Part shown: positions 14,780-22,962 of the stretch, piece after piece | How positions within the stretch are numbered: position 1 is the stretch's first letter | Layout: the number at the start of each line of letters is the position of its first letter | Source of the DNA: Polaromonas sp. JS666 | Lineage (GTDB): Bacteria; Pseudomonadota; Gammaproteobacteria; Burkholderiales; Burkholderiaceae_C | Length of the DNA: 64,000 nt | NCBI RefSeq assembly: GCF_000013865.1 | Contig: NC_007948.1 | Coordinates: 930,001 to 994,000 of the forward strand | Direction: 5' to 3' | Made by a program: the position numbers and the translations under genes | Notes under the pieces: generated by a model | Database searches by the model: none | What the model saw: only the letters and a program-made list of their open reading frames with translations | What the model was told of the DNA's origin: nothing

Positions 14780-17158
14780 ATGGATGCGCCAGTTCCTGAT
14801 CAGCCCGCCCTTCCAGACCTTCCAGAAGGGGTGATTGCGCTGGTTCCCATGCGCAATGTCGTGCTGTTTCCGCATGTGCTGGTGCCCATCACCGTCGGGC
14901 GCGCCAAATCGGTTGCGGCGGTGCAGCATGCACACCAGACTGGCGCCGGACTGGGCATCGTGCTGCAGCGGGACGCGGCAATTGACGATCCGGGCCGCGA
15001 TGCGCTGTATGACGTGGGAACCATCGCCAAGGTGCTGCAGCACGTTGACGCCGATGAGCAGTTGCAGCACGCCGTCTGCCAGGGCGTGGAGCGCTTTCGC
15101 ATCGAGGCACTGGTCGAGGGCTACCCGTTTCTGGCCGCCCGTGTGCAGCCCATCCCGGAGCCGGCCGTGATTTCCACGCAAGCTGAAGCGCTGGGGCTGC
15201 AATTGCGTGACCGCGCAGTGGAAATTCTGGCACTGCTGCCGGGTGCGCCGGCCGAACTGGCCCACACGCTGCAGTCCGTGCGCTCGCCATCGCACCTGGC
15301 GGACATCGTCGCGAGCCTGCTGGATGCCGAGCTGGTCGAAAAGCAGATGCTGCTCGAGACGGAGAGCCCGGAAGACCGGCTGCCGAAGGTGTTGCAGATG
15401 CTGGAGCACCGCATCGAGGTGCTGCGCCTGTCGCAGGAGATCGGCGAGCGCACCAAGGAACAGATTGACCTTCACCAGCGCAAATATCTGCTGCGTGAGC
15501 AACTCAAGGCCATCCAGAAAGAGCTCGGTGAGAGCGGGGACGACGACGAGGATATCGTGCGCCTCGAAGAGCTCATTGCGAAAGCCGGCATGCCGGACGA
15601 TGTGCAGGCCCAGGCGCGCAAGGAGCTCGGGCGCCTGCAACGCATGCCGGATGCGTCCGGCGAGTATTCGATGCTGCGCACCTACCTGGAATGGATGACC
15701 GAGCTGCCGTGGGCGGCCCCGCCGGCCAATCCGATCGATCTGGGCGAGGCGCGCCGGATCCTCGAAGCCGACCACTACGGGCTGGACCGCATCAAGCAGC
15801 GCATTGTCGAGTTTCTGGCGGTGCAAAAGCTCAACCCGCAGGGGCGCGCGCCCATCCTGTGTTTCGTCGGGCCACCCGGTGTGGGCAAGACCTCGCTCGG
15901 CCAGAGCATTGCGCGCGCGCTGGGGCGGCCGTTCGTGCGGATGTCGCTGGGTGGCGTGCATGACGAAGCCGAGATCCGCGGCCACCGCCGCACCTACATC
16001 GGCGCCATGCCGGGCATCATTGTGCAGAGCCTGCGCAAGGCCGGCGCACGCCATTGCGTGATGATGCTGGACGAGGTTGACAAGCTGTCGCCCAGTGCCC
16101 AGGGCGACCCGTCGGCCGCGCTGCTCGAGGTGCTGGACCCGGAGCAGAACGCCACCTTCCGCGACAACTACCTGGGGCTTCCTTTCGATCTGAGCCGTGT
16201 GGTCTTCATCGCCACGGCGAACGTGATTGACCAGGTGCCCGCGCCGATGCGTGACCGCATGGAGGTGATCGACCTGCCGGGCTACACGCAGGAAGAAAAG
16301 CTGCAGATTGCGCAGCGTTACCTGGTGCAGCGCCAGCGCGAGGCCAACGGCCTGCGCGGCGACCAGTGCGAACTGACACCGGCTGCGCTGCAGGCGATTG
16401 TGGCCGACTACACGCGTGAGGCCGGGGTGCGCCAGCTCGAGCGCGAGATCGGGCGCGTCATGCGCCATGCCGCAGTGCAGATCGCCGATGGTTCCACGCC
16501 GCAGGTGCGCGTCGATGCGGCCGACCTGGATGCGCTCCTCGGCGCCACGAAGTTCGAACACGAAACCGCGTTGCGCAGCAGCGTGCCGGGTGTGGCCACC
16601 GGGCTGGCGTGGACGCCGGCCGGCGGGGACATCCTGTTCATCGAGGCAACCCGCGTGGCCGGCTCGGGCCGCCTGATCCTGACCGGTCAGCTGGGCGATG
16701 TGATGAAGGAAAGCGCCCAGGCCGCCCTGACGCTGGTGAAGTCCTGTGCCACTGCGCTGCACCTGTCGGCCAACGCCTTCGATGACATCGACGTGCACGT
16801 GCATGTGCCGGCCGGGGCGATTCCCAAGGACGGACCCAGCGCAGGGGTGGCGATGTTCATCGCCCTGGCCTCCCTGTTCGCCAACCGTGTGGTGCGCCAC
16901 GATGTGGCCATGACCGGCGAAATCAGCCTGCGCGGCCTGGTGCTGCCGGTGGGCGGCGTCAAGGAAAAAGTGCTGGCCGCGCAGCGTGCCGGCGTGCACA
17001 CCGTGCTGCTGCCGCAGCGCAACGAGAAGGACCTGCGCGACGTGCCCGAGGCCAGCCGCCAGAACCTGACCTTCGTCTGGCTGAACAATGTGGATGACGC
17101 CATCCGCGTGGCACTGGGCGACGCCGCCACCCGAGGCGCCGGGTTCGAGCTGGTGTGA
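14780..17158 (+). CDS. lon: ATP-dependent Lon protease
   Basis: A 792-residue Lon. It has an N-terminal LON substrate-binding domain (about 15-210), a coiled helical region, an AAA+ domain with Walker A GPPGVGKT at 364-371 and Walker B LDEVDKL, and a protease domain with catalytic Ser687 in KDGPSAG and the catalytic lysine in the GGVKEK motif (728-730). It degrades misfolded and regulatory proteins in the cytosol. The setting (FNR-type promoter, followed by small uncharacterised genes and a DHH protein) is unusual for the housekeeping copy, which normally follows clpX. This may be a second, condition-specific Lon. Confidence 0.95.
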   Translation: MDAPVPDQPALPDLPEGVIALVPMRNVVLFPHVLVPITVGRAKSVAAVQHAHQTGAGLGIVLQRDAAIDDPGRDALYDVGTIAKVLQHVDADEQLQHAVCQGVERFRIEALVEGYPFLAARVQPIPEPAVISTQAEALGLQLRDRAVEILALLPGAPAELAHTLQSVRSPSHLADIVASLLDAELVEKQMLLETESPEDRLPKVLQMLEHRIEVLRLSQEIGERTKEQIDLHQRKYLLREQLKAIQKELGESGDDDEDIVRLEELIAKAGMPDDVQAQARKELGRLQRMPDASGEYSMLRTYLEWMTELPWAAPPANPIDLGEARRILEADHYGLDRIKQRIVEFLAVQKLNPQGRAPILCFVGPPGVGKTSLGQSIARALGRPFVRMSLGGVHDEAEIRGHRRTYIGAMPGIIVQSLRKAGARHCVMMLDEVDKLSPSAQGDPSAALLEVLDPEQNATFRDNYLGLPFDLSRVVFIATANVIDQVPAPMRDRMEVIDLPGYTQEEKLQIAQRYLVQRQREANGLRGDQCELTPAALQAIVADYTREAGVRQLEREIGRVMRHAAVQIADGSTPQVRVDAADLDALLGATKFEHETALRSSVPGVATGLAWTPAGGDILFIEATRVAGSGRLILTGQLGDVMKESAQAALTLVKSCATALHLSANAFDDIDVHVHVPAGAIPKDGPSAGVAMFIALASLFANRVVRHDVAMTGEISLRGLVLPVGGVKEKVLAAQRAGVHTVLLPQRNEKDLRDVPEASRQNLTFVWLNNVDDAIRVALGDAATRGAGFELV

Positions 17159-17168
17159 GGGCGGCACC

Positions 17169-17357
17169 ATGCCCTGGACCGCGCAGCGCTATCCGGTGTC
17201 GATGCGCAATCTCCCGGAGCCGGTACGCGTCAAGGCGATCGAAATTGCCAATGCGCTGCTTGACGAGGGCATGGATGAAGGCCGCGCCATCCGCATTGCC
17301 ATCGCCAAGGCCAGGCAATGGGCGGCGCACCCGGGTGGAGGGGTGGCGCGACGGTAG
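17169..17357 (+). CDS. Small YdaT-N-terminal-like protein
   Basis: 62 residues beginning [20 protein letters not shown] and continuing [20 protein letters not shown]. This is the conserved helical motif found at the N-terminus of Bacillus YdaT and in many small proteins of unknown function. GAGGG ten bases upstream and the short gap after lon support ATG 17169. Cytosolic, no catalytic motif. Probably co-expressed with lon; function unknown. Confidence 0.75.
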   Translation: MPWTAQRYPVSMRNLPEPVRVKAIEIANALLDEGMDEGRAIRIAIAKARQWAAHPGGGVARR

Positions 17358-17463
17358 CGAAGCGGGGACAATGATTAATTCTGCAGGACGCTTGAGTCCC
17401 CTGGTCTTGACCGCAGAACGTACGCCATCGCTGTCGACACCGCCGGGACCGAAGGAGGCGATG

Positions 17464-17820
17464 ATGACACGCAAGGAAAAAACCAGCGTGAAGGCCAAGG
17501 TCAAGGCCAAGGCAGGCACTCCACGCAAGGAAGACATGCCTGAAGAGGTGGCTGAACCCGATGCCGACAATGGACGGGACCGGATTGTGGCGCGCCCGGA
17601 CGGCTACCACTGGCTGACACCCGACGGCAAGCAGGAGTTCGGCCCGTTCGAGACGGTCGAGCAGGCGCGGGCGGACATGGATGCCGCCAACGAGCGGGCG
17701 CTGGCGCCGGCCATCACCTTGCCGGAGGCCGAGCGCGAGATCGGCATTGCCGAATGGCTGGATCCCGAGACCGGTGAGCCGGCCGAGGGTCCAAGTCCAC
17801 CTTGTCCGGAAGAAGAATGA
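17464..17820 (+). CDS. Small charged protein of unknown function
   Basis: 118 residues. The first 25 are rich in Lys and Val (KEKTSVKAKVKAKAG), then an acidic linker, then a compact domain around IVARPDGYHWLTPDGKQEFG and FETVEQARADMDAANERAL, ending in an acidic tail. ATG 17464 lies five bases after a perfect GGAGG; the ATG one codon earlier is too close. Its stop overlaps the DHH gene start (ATGA), so translation is coupled. I do not recognise a named family; the domain recurs as a small stand-alone protein in related bacteria as far as I recall. Confidence 0.75.
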   Translation: MTRKEKTSVKAKVKAKAGTPRKEDMPEEVAEPDADNGRDRIVARPDGYHWLTPDGKQEFGPFETVEQARADMDAANERALAPAITLPEAEREIGIAEWLDPETGEPAEGPSPPCPEEE

Positions 17821-18812
17821 CCGCGGCAATGACGGTGCCACCCGGTCAGCGGCGCGTCGATGTCTGCAATGGCGACGCTGACGGGCTGTGCGCCGTGCTG
17901 CAGTGGCGGCTGCAGACGCCGGCACCGGCCACGCTGGTGACGGGGCTCAAGCGCGAGATCGCCCTGCTTGACCGGGTGCAGGCGATGCCGGGCGACGAAC
18001 TGCTGGTATGTGACCTGTCGCTGCAGCGCAACCGGACGGCCCTGCTGCGCCTGCTGGCGCAGGGCGCGCGGGTGCGCTACTTCGACCATCATGCGGCTTG
18101 CGACGTGCCGCCCCACCCCAACCTGCACACACACATCGAGCTCGGCAGCCAGACCTGCACCAGCCTGCTGATGGACCGCCACCTGGGCGGCGCGCAGCGG
18201 CTTTGGGCGCTGGCTGGCGCCTATGGCGACAACCTGACCGCGGTGGCCGACGCGCTGGCGGCGGACTCGGGTGTAGGGAGTGAAGACCGGGCCCGGCTGC
18301 GCATGCTCGGCGAGGCGATCAACTACAACGCCTATGGCGAGGACGAGCGCGACGTTTACATCCCGCCGGCGCGCCTGTATGAGACGCTGAGCCGTTATCG
18401 CGATCCGCTCGACCTGTCGCTGCATGAGACGATCGTGCGGCCGCTGGACGCCTTGCGCCGTGCCGACCTGCGCCAGGCGGCGCAGGTGCCGCCGCATTGG
18501 CAGAACGGTCGCGCCAGCGTGTACCTGCTGCCCGATGCGCCGTGGAGCCGGCGCGTGATCGGCTGCCTGGCCAATGAGCTGGCCAGCGCCCGGCCGGCGA
18601 TGGCGCATGCTGTGCTCAAGGCGGTGCGTGCCGGCGGCTATGTCGTCAGTGTGCGTGCGCCCTTGTCGGCGGCGGGCGGCGCCCGCGAGTTGTGCTTGCG
18701 TTTTGGGGGCGCCGGGCGTGCCGGCGCGGCGGGTATTGACGACCTGCCGGCGCGGGATCTGGACCGGTTTATCCAGGCGTTCGGTGCGGCCCGTTGGGGC
18801 GAGTCAGGCTGA
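17817..18812 (+). CDS. DHH-family phosphoesterase
   Basis: 331 residues. Asp-rich metal-binding motifs typical of the DHH superfamily are visible: DVCNGDADGLCAV (15-27), LVCDLSL, the DHH signature itself in YFDHHAACD (residues 90-92), and a later GAYGDN. A C-terminal glycine-rich stretch (FGGAGRAGAAGIDDLP) resembles the DHHA1 substrate-binding part. Such enzymes hydrolyse phosphodiesters in small RNAs or cyclic dinucleotides, or pApA; the substrate cannot be chosen here. The start overlaps the preceding stop by ATGA, making it the terminal gene of the lon-linked operon. Confidence 0.82.
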   Translation: MTAAMTVPPGQRRVDVCNGDADGLCAVLQWRLQTPAPATLVTGLKREIALLDRVQAMPGDELLVCDLSLQRNRTALLRLLAQGARVRYFDHHAACDVPPHPNLHTHIELGSQTCTSLLMDRHLGGAQRLWALAGAYGDNLTAVADALAADSGVGSEDRARLRMLGEAINYNAYGEDERDVYIPPARLYETLSRYRDPLDLSLHETIVRPLDALRRADLRQAAQVPPHWQNGRASVYLLPDAPWSRRVIGCLANELASARPAMAHAVLKAVRAGGYVVSVRAPLSAAGGARELCLRFGGAGRAGAAGIDDLPARDLDRFIQAFGAARWGESG

Positions 18813-18850
18813 GAGGCGCTGCGCTGCCAATCAGACCTCAGCCCGACAGT

Positions 18851-19324
18851 TCAGGGGCGGCCCCTGTGCTTCTGGTAGGTGCCGACCAGTTCGGCCCGGG
18901 CCAGCACGTGGCCCTGCATGGCGTGCTCGACAGCCGCCTTGGCGGGTTGGTGAAGCGCGGGCAGTGTCGTGTCGAGGGCGTAGAGCTTGAAAAAATAGCG
19001 ATGCCGCCCGATCGGTGGACAAGGCCCGCCATAGTCCGGGCGGTGCCAGTCGTTGATGCCTGCGCGCGTGCCGGCGGGCAGCGGATGGCCGCCCTCGGGC
19101 AGGCCGGGTGCGGCCGGAGGAATATCGACGAGCACCCAGTGCACCCAGGTTAGCTGCGGTGCAGCCGGATCGGGCGCATCGGGATCATCAACAATCAGCA
19201 CCAGGCTGCGGGCAGCGTCCGGAACACCGGTCCAGCGCAGCGCGGGAGCGATGTCTTCCCCCTCGCAGGTATGGCGTTGCGGGATCTCGCCCTGAGGCGT
19301 AAAAGCAGTAGAGGTCAGTTCCAT
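18851..19324 (-). CDS. YbhB/YbcL-type phosphatidylethanolamine-binding-like protein
   Basis: 157 residues of the bacterial PEBP family. Visible are the ligand-pocket motifs DDPDAPDPAAPQLTWVHW and GINDWHRPDYGGPCPPIGRHRYFF. A start at MELTSTAF (19324), preceded by GGGAGATGG, gives the usual family length. The family is thought to bind small phosphorylated ligands or inhibit proteases; no specific role is known. It converges with the DHH gene. Confidence 0.88.
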   Translation of the reverse strand: MELTSTAFTPQGEIPQRHTCEGEDIAPALRWTGVPDAARSLVLIVDDPDAPDPAAPQLTWVHWVLVDIPPAAPGLPEGGHPLPAGTRAGINDWHRPDYGGPCPPIGRHRYFFKLYALDTTLPALHQPAKAAVEHAMQGHVLARAELVGTYQKHRGRP

Positions 19325-19359
19325 GAACCATCTCCCGGGAAGAAGAGAAAAAGAGGCGT

Positions 19360-19965
19360 TCAGCTCGCGGCCGGATAACCAACGGTTTGCGCCAATGCAA
19401 TGCGTTGGGTCTTTGCCAGTCCCAGTAATGCCGCCAGCCGGGAGCGGTCGATCAGACCGCGCACCACCGTCGCCAGGCCCACGCTGGCGCAAAACAGATA
19501 AATATTTTGCGCGATGCAGCCGGCATCTGCCCCGGCGAGGAAACGGCGCTCTGCCGGCCGGGCATCCGGCATGCGATGAAAGTCCGCGACGTAGACCAGA
19601 TTGAGCGGTGCGGTGGCAATGAAGTCCTGGGTGCCGGTCGTGCTGCGCAGGTCTTCGGCCTTGATGAGCAACAGCTGGTGGGTCTGCGCCTCGTAGCGGT
19701 AGGCTCCCTCAGCCAGCACCGCAAAAATATCGATTTCCTGCCAGTTGTGGGTCGAGGGCGCGGTGCGATGGGCGCTTTCCTGCCGGTTGATGCCAAAGCC
19801 GGCCCAGAGCAGCGCCGACAGCGTCTCCAGCGGTAACGGATCGGGCAGGAAAGCCCGCGAACTGTGGCGGTTCTTCAGCGCCTGCTCCAGCGTAGCCTGG
19901 GGTGACAGCGCAGGCGGTGGCAGAACTACCGTATCGGTCTCGAAATTGAGTGAGATCGTGGACAT
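19360..19965 (-). CDS. SagB-type nitroreductase family oxidoreductase
   Basis: 201 residues of the FMN-dependent nitroreductase fold. The arginine/serine motif NRHSSRAF (FMN phosphate contact) is near residue 33, followed by ALLWAGFGINR, TAPSTHNWQEI, and the C-terminal GADAGCIAQNIYLFCASVGLAT motif. The length and the SagB-like pattern fit stand-alone thiazoline-dehydrogenase-like or nitroreductase proteins. No azole-peptide precursor or cyclodehydratase is beside it, so natural-product maturation is not supported. An FNR-like box lies about 155 bases upstream. Confidence 0.85.
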   Translation of the reverse strand: MSTISLNFETDTVVLPPPALSPQATLEQALKNRHSSRAFLPDPLPLETLSALLWAGFGINRQESAHRTAPSTHNWQEIDIFAVLAEGAYRYEAQTHQLLLIKAEDLRSTTGTQDFIATAPLNLVYVADFHRMPDARPAERRFLAGADAGCIAQNIYLFCASVGLATVVRGLIDRSRLAALLGLAKTQRIALAQTVGYPAAS

Positions 19966-20086
19966 GCGAGTCTCCGGCAACTTCATTGGCTTCAGGGGGC
20001 GGCCGGCGTGAACCATGAGGCAGATCACCCAGGCCAAACACTGGATGGCGGGCGGGCAGCCATTTTCCGACGCCATCCCGTGACAC

Positions 20087-20128
20087 ATTCTGGTCTTGTT
20101 CCAGTCTGCCTGAATTGAGCAAGATCAA
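20087..20128 (-). promoter_or_regulatory. FNR-like box and -10 upstream of the nitroreductase gene
   Basis: TTGAGCAAGATCAA at 20115-20128 matches nine of ten conserved FNR positions. On the minus strand a CAGAAT hexamer (about 20087-20092) would place the box about 41 bases before the transcription start, the class II activator position. The box could equally serve the divergent mrp side. Assignment to the nitroreductase is inference. Confidence 0.5.
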
Positions 20129-20329
20129 GGCGTGGCCTGCCGATGCTGCCTTGTCAGGTCATGGCTTCTCCGCGCGTGCGACGCGCCTTTATCCGCATTG
20201 CCTTAGACTTCTGCTCAAGCCCGGGAGCCTGTCGGGTTGGGACGTCGTCGGCTGTAAACCGGCCATAGCAGTCCATTTTTACCGTCGTTTTGTCCCGAGC
20301 CCCGGCTGGGGCCGGAAAACTCGGCAATC

Positions 20330-20349
20330 GCCCCCGCTGGGGCTTTTTC
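20330..20349 (+). terminator. Rho-independent-like terminator upstream of mrp
   Basis: A GCCCCC stem pairs with GGGGC around a three-base loop and is followed by five T residues. A similar stem without the T run (GCCCC/GGGGC, 20299-20312) precedes it. No protein gene on the plus strand ends here. It is either an mrp leader attenuator or the end of an unannotated short RNA starting after 20130. Apart from this and the FNR-like box, nothing convincing was seen in the 478-base gap between nitroreductase and mrp. Confidence 0.5.
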
Positions 20350-20443
20350 CAATTGGCTGTCCCATGCCCGACAATCTCCCGACCGCCCGGCAGCGCGCCC
20401 CAGCGCTCCCGGCTTGCCCCCCATTCAATCGGAGATTTCCCAG

Positions 20444-21535
20444 ATGGCTGTAGAACAACCGGCAATTTTGAACGCGCTGCAAAGCGTGCTTGACCCCAAT
20501 ACCGGCAAGGACTTTGTGAGCACCAAGGCGCTCAAAAACCTGCAGATCAACGACGGCGATGTGTCCTTCGACGTGGAGTTGGGTTATCCAGCCAAAAGCC
20601 AGATGGCGGCTATCCGCAAGATGCTGATCGCGGCGACCAAGGGGGTGGCCGGCGTGAACAACGTATCGGTCAATATCGCGGTCAAGATCGCCGCCCACAG
20701 CGTGCAACGCGGCGTGCAGCTGCTGCCCAATGTGAAGAACATCATTGCCGTGGCCTCCGGCAAGGGCGGCGTGGGCAAGAGCACCACCGCCGTTAACCTC
20801 GCGCTGGCCCTGGCCGCTGAAGGCGCCAGCGTGGGCCTGCTCGACGCCGACATTTACGGCCCCAGCCAGCCCATGATGATGGGCATCGAAGGCCGGCCCG
20901 AGAGTGTGGACGGCAAGAATATGGAGCCGATGGAAAACTACGGCATTCAGGTCATGTCCATCGGTTTCCTGGTGGCGCAGGACGAGGCCATGATCTGGCG
21001 CGGCCCCATGGCCACCCAGGCGCTGGAGCAGCTGCTGCGCCAGACCAACTGGAAAGACCTTGACTACCTGATCGTCGACCTGCCGCCCGGCACCGGCGAC
21101 ATCCAGCTCACGCTGAGCCAGCGCGTGCCCATGACGGGTGCCGTGATCGTTACAACGCCGCAGGACATCGCACTGCTGGACGCCAAAAAAGGCATCAAGA
21201 TGTTTGAGAAGGTGGGTGTGCCCATCCTGGGCATCGTGGAAAACATGGCGGTGCATGTGTGCAGCCAGTGCGGCCACGCCGAGCACATCTTTGGCGAGGA
21301 CGGCGGCAAGAGACTGGCGGCCGACTACCACATGGACTATCTCGGCGCGCTGCCGCTGGATATCAACATCCGCCTGCAGGCCGACAACGGCAGGCCCACG
21401 GTCGTGGCAGACCCCGACGGCGACGTGGCGGCCATCTACAAGGCCGTGGCGCGCAAGGTGGCCGTGACCGTGGCTGCCAAGGCGAAAGATTTTTCCGCCA
21501 AATTCCCGACCATCACCATCTCGAAAAACACCTGA
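20444..21535 (+). CDS. apbC: Iron-sulfur cluster carrier Mrp/ApbC
   Basis: 363 residues. An N-terminal MIP18/DUF59-like domain (about 1-85) precedes a deviant Walker A, GKGGVGKST (106-114), of the MinD/Mrp NTPase family. The cluster-binding Cys-x-x-Cys (C273, C276) is present in VCSQCGHAEH. It is known to bind and transfer [4Fe-4S] clusters to apoproteins in the cytosol. The start MAVEQPAIL follows GGAG. Its position before a formate dehydrogenase cluster full of Fe-S proteins is suggestive but the gene is generally housekeeping. Confidence 0.93.
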   Translation: MAVEQPAILNALQSVLDPNTGKDFVSTKALKNLQINDGDVSFDVELGYPAKSQMAAIRKMLIAATKGVAGVNNVSVNIAVKIAAHSVQRGVQLLPNVKNIIAVASGKGGVGKSTTAVNLALALAAEGASVGLLDADIYGPSQPMMMGIEGRPESVDGKNMEPMENYGIQVMSIGFLVAQDEAMIWRGPMATQALEQLLRQTNWKDLDYLIVDLPPGTGDIQLTLSQRVPMTGAVIVTTPQDIALLDAKKGIKMFEKVGVPILGIVENMAVHVCSQCGHAEHIFGEDGGKRLAADYHMDYLGALPLDINIRLQADNGRPTVVADPDGDVAAIYKAVARKVAVTVAAKAKDFSAKFPTITISKNT

Positions 21536-21665
21536 GCCACGCCGGCATGGCGCCGGGGTCCCGGGCGGCGAACCGGGGGCGTCCCCGGGTCCGCTGATGC
21601 AGCCGGCAAGCCCCGGCCCGCGTTGGTGGCTTAGCGATTCATGGTGTCCGCCGTACACTGCGACC

Positions 21666-22253
21666 ATGGCTGATTTCCTGATGCAGTCCCCCGAGGCTGG
21701 GGACGCTGTTCACCGTCCCACCCTGCTGGTGGCCGTCGTCATGCGCCGCGAGCGCATTGACAACCGCTGGCAGCCCTGGCGCTGGGTGCTGGCCGATGTG
21801 GTGCCGCACGAGGAGGCTTTCGGCAAGCAACCCCGCTTGCTGCTCAAGGACGACCACGAGGAGCGCTGGCTGCACCCCGGCTTCAAGGTGGAGCTGTTTG
21901 TGGGCGATGCCGAGGGTTATTACCTGAATGTGACCACGCCCCAACCCTGCTTCTGGGTGGTGTGGCGCATGGAGGAAGAGGCAGCCTTGGCCGATGAGCC
22001 GGTGGCCGTGCCGCAAACCGTCACACTGAGCTACCACGATGCGGGGCGCTGGCTCGATGCGCAGGAAACCGTCGAGCAGGTCCCTGCGCCACCCGAGGTG
22101 GTGCAGTGGCTGCAGGAGTTTGTGGACCGGCACCATGTGCTGGAACCCAAGCGGCGCCAGCGTCCGCAAAGCTTCCGGCCCCTGCAGGATCGTTTCGGCA
22201 ATCCCGCGCGGGTGAGCACTGACAAGAAACCGGACGGGCCCGGCCATGACTGA
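21666..22253 (+). CDS. DUF3305 protein of the formate dehydrogenase cluster
   Basis: 195 residues matching the DUF3305 pattern: an N-terminal VAVVMRRERIDNRWQPWRW, then LHPGFKVELFVGDAEGYYLN and CFWVVWRME. A C-terminal basic tail follows (EPKRRQRPQSF). No catalytic motif. In related bacteria this gene is constantly linked to DUF3306 and the polyferredoxin next to Tat-exported formate dehydrogenase, so a role in its assembly is inferred. It overlaps the next gene by eight bases. Confidence 0.85.
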   Translation: MADFLMQSPEAGDAVHRPTLLVAVVMRRERIDNRWQPWRWVLADVVPHEEAFGKQPRLLLKDDHEERWLHPGFKVELFVGDAEGYYLNVTTPQPCFWVVWRMEEEAALADEPVAVPQTVTLSYHDAGRWLDAQETVEQVPAPPEVVQWLQEFVDRHHVLEPKRRQRPQSFRPLQDRFGNPARVSTDKKPDGPGHD

Positions 22254-22962
22254 AGAGCGCGGGGGATTCCTGGGCCGCTGGGCTCGCCGCAAGTCTGACG
22301 CCCTGCAGGGCAAGCCGCTCGAAGAGCCTGCGCCGGTTGCGACCCCGGCAGTGGGTGCCGGCGCCATCCTGCCGCCGGGCCAGCCGGAAGCTGCACCGGT
22401 CGCCGCACCAACACCTGCTGGCGGTGCCGAGCCCGCTGAAAAAGAGCTGTCACTCGATGACGTGAGGCTGTTGACCAAGGACTCCGACTTCAAGCCCTTC
22501 ATGGCAGAAGGTGTGGGCCCCGACGTCCGGAACGCCGCCATGAAAAAGCTCTTCGCCGATCCGCATTTCAACGTGATGGATGGCCTGGATATCTACATTG
22601 ACGACTATTCCATCTCCGAGCCGATACCCGAGTCCATGCTTCGGCAGATGGCCAGTGCGAAATTCCTCAAGCTGTTTGATGACGAGGAGGACGACCAGGG
22701 TGAGCAGGATGACCCGGAAAAAATCCAGGCTGCGGTAGCGCGGGAAAGTGCGAATAACCCTGAAGCTGAAACCGTGGCACAGTCTCCAGAAGACACGGGC
22801 ATGCCAATTCCCGACTCTGTGAACCCCGACAACCGAAGCCAAGCCGGGTCATTGCCTGACACTGGCGCCAGCCAACGCCCAGACGACCATGCCCACACTG
22901 ATTTGCGACTGCAACCAGACCATGCCCCTCCAGCCCCTGGCGGTGGGCGCGGCACTCAATGA
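22246..22962 (+). CDS. DUF3306 protein of the formate dehydrogenase cluster
   Basis: 238 residues: basic N-terminus (GGFLGRWARRKSDAL), a long Ala/Pro-rich linker, a conserved helical core (LSLDDVRLLTKDSDFKPFMA, then AMKKLFADPHFNVMDGLDIY), and an acidic disordered tail. The core matches DUF3306. Overlaps on both sides (8 bases with DUF3305, 74 bases with the polyferredoxin) indicate tight coupling. Presumed accessory or assembly protein for formate dehydrogenase; no enzyme activity can be read from it. Confidence 0.83.
   Translation: MTEERGGFLGRWARRKSDALQGKPLEEPAPVATPAVGAGAILPPGQPEAAPVAAPTPAGGAEPAEKELSLDDVRLLTKDSDFKPFMAEGVGPDVRNAAMKKLFADPHFNVMDGLDIYIDDYSISEPIPESMLRQMASAKFLKLFDDEEDDQGEQDDPEKIQAAVARESANNPEAETVAQSPEDTGMPIPDSVNPDNRSQAGSLPDTGASQRPDDHAHTDLRLQPDHAPPAPGGGRGTQ

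Noticed and set aside
19360..19965. SagB-like nitroreductase considered part of an azole-peptide biosynthesis cluster
   Set aside because: No cyclodehydratase, precursor peptide or transporter gene is adjacent.
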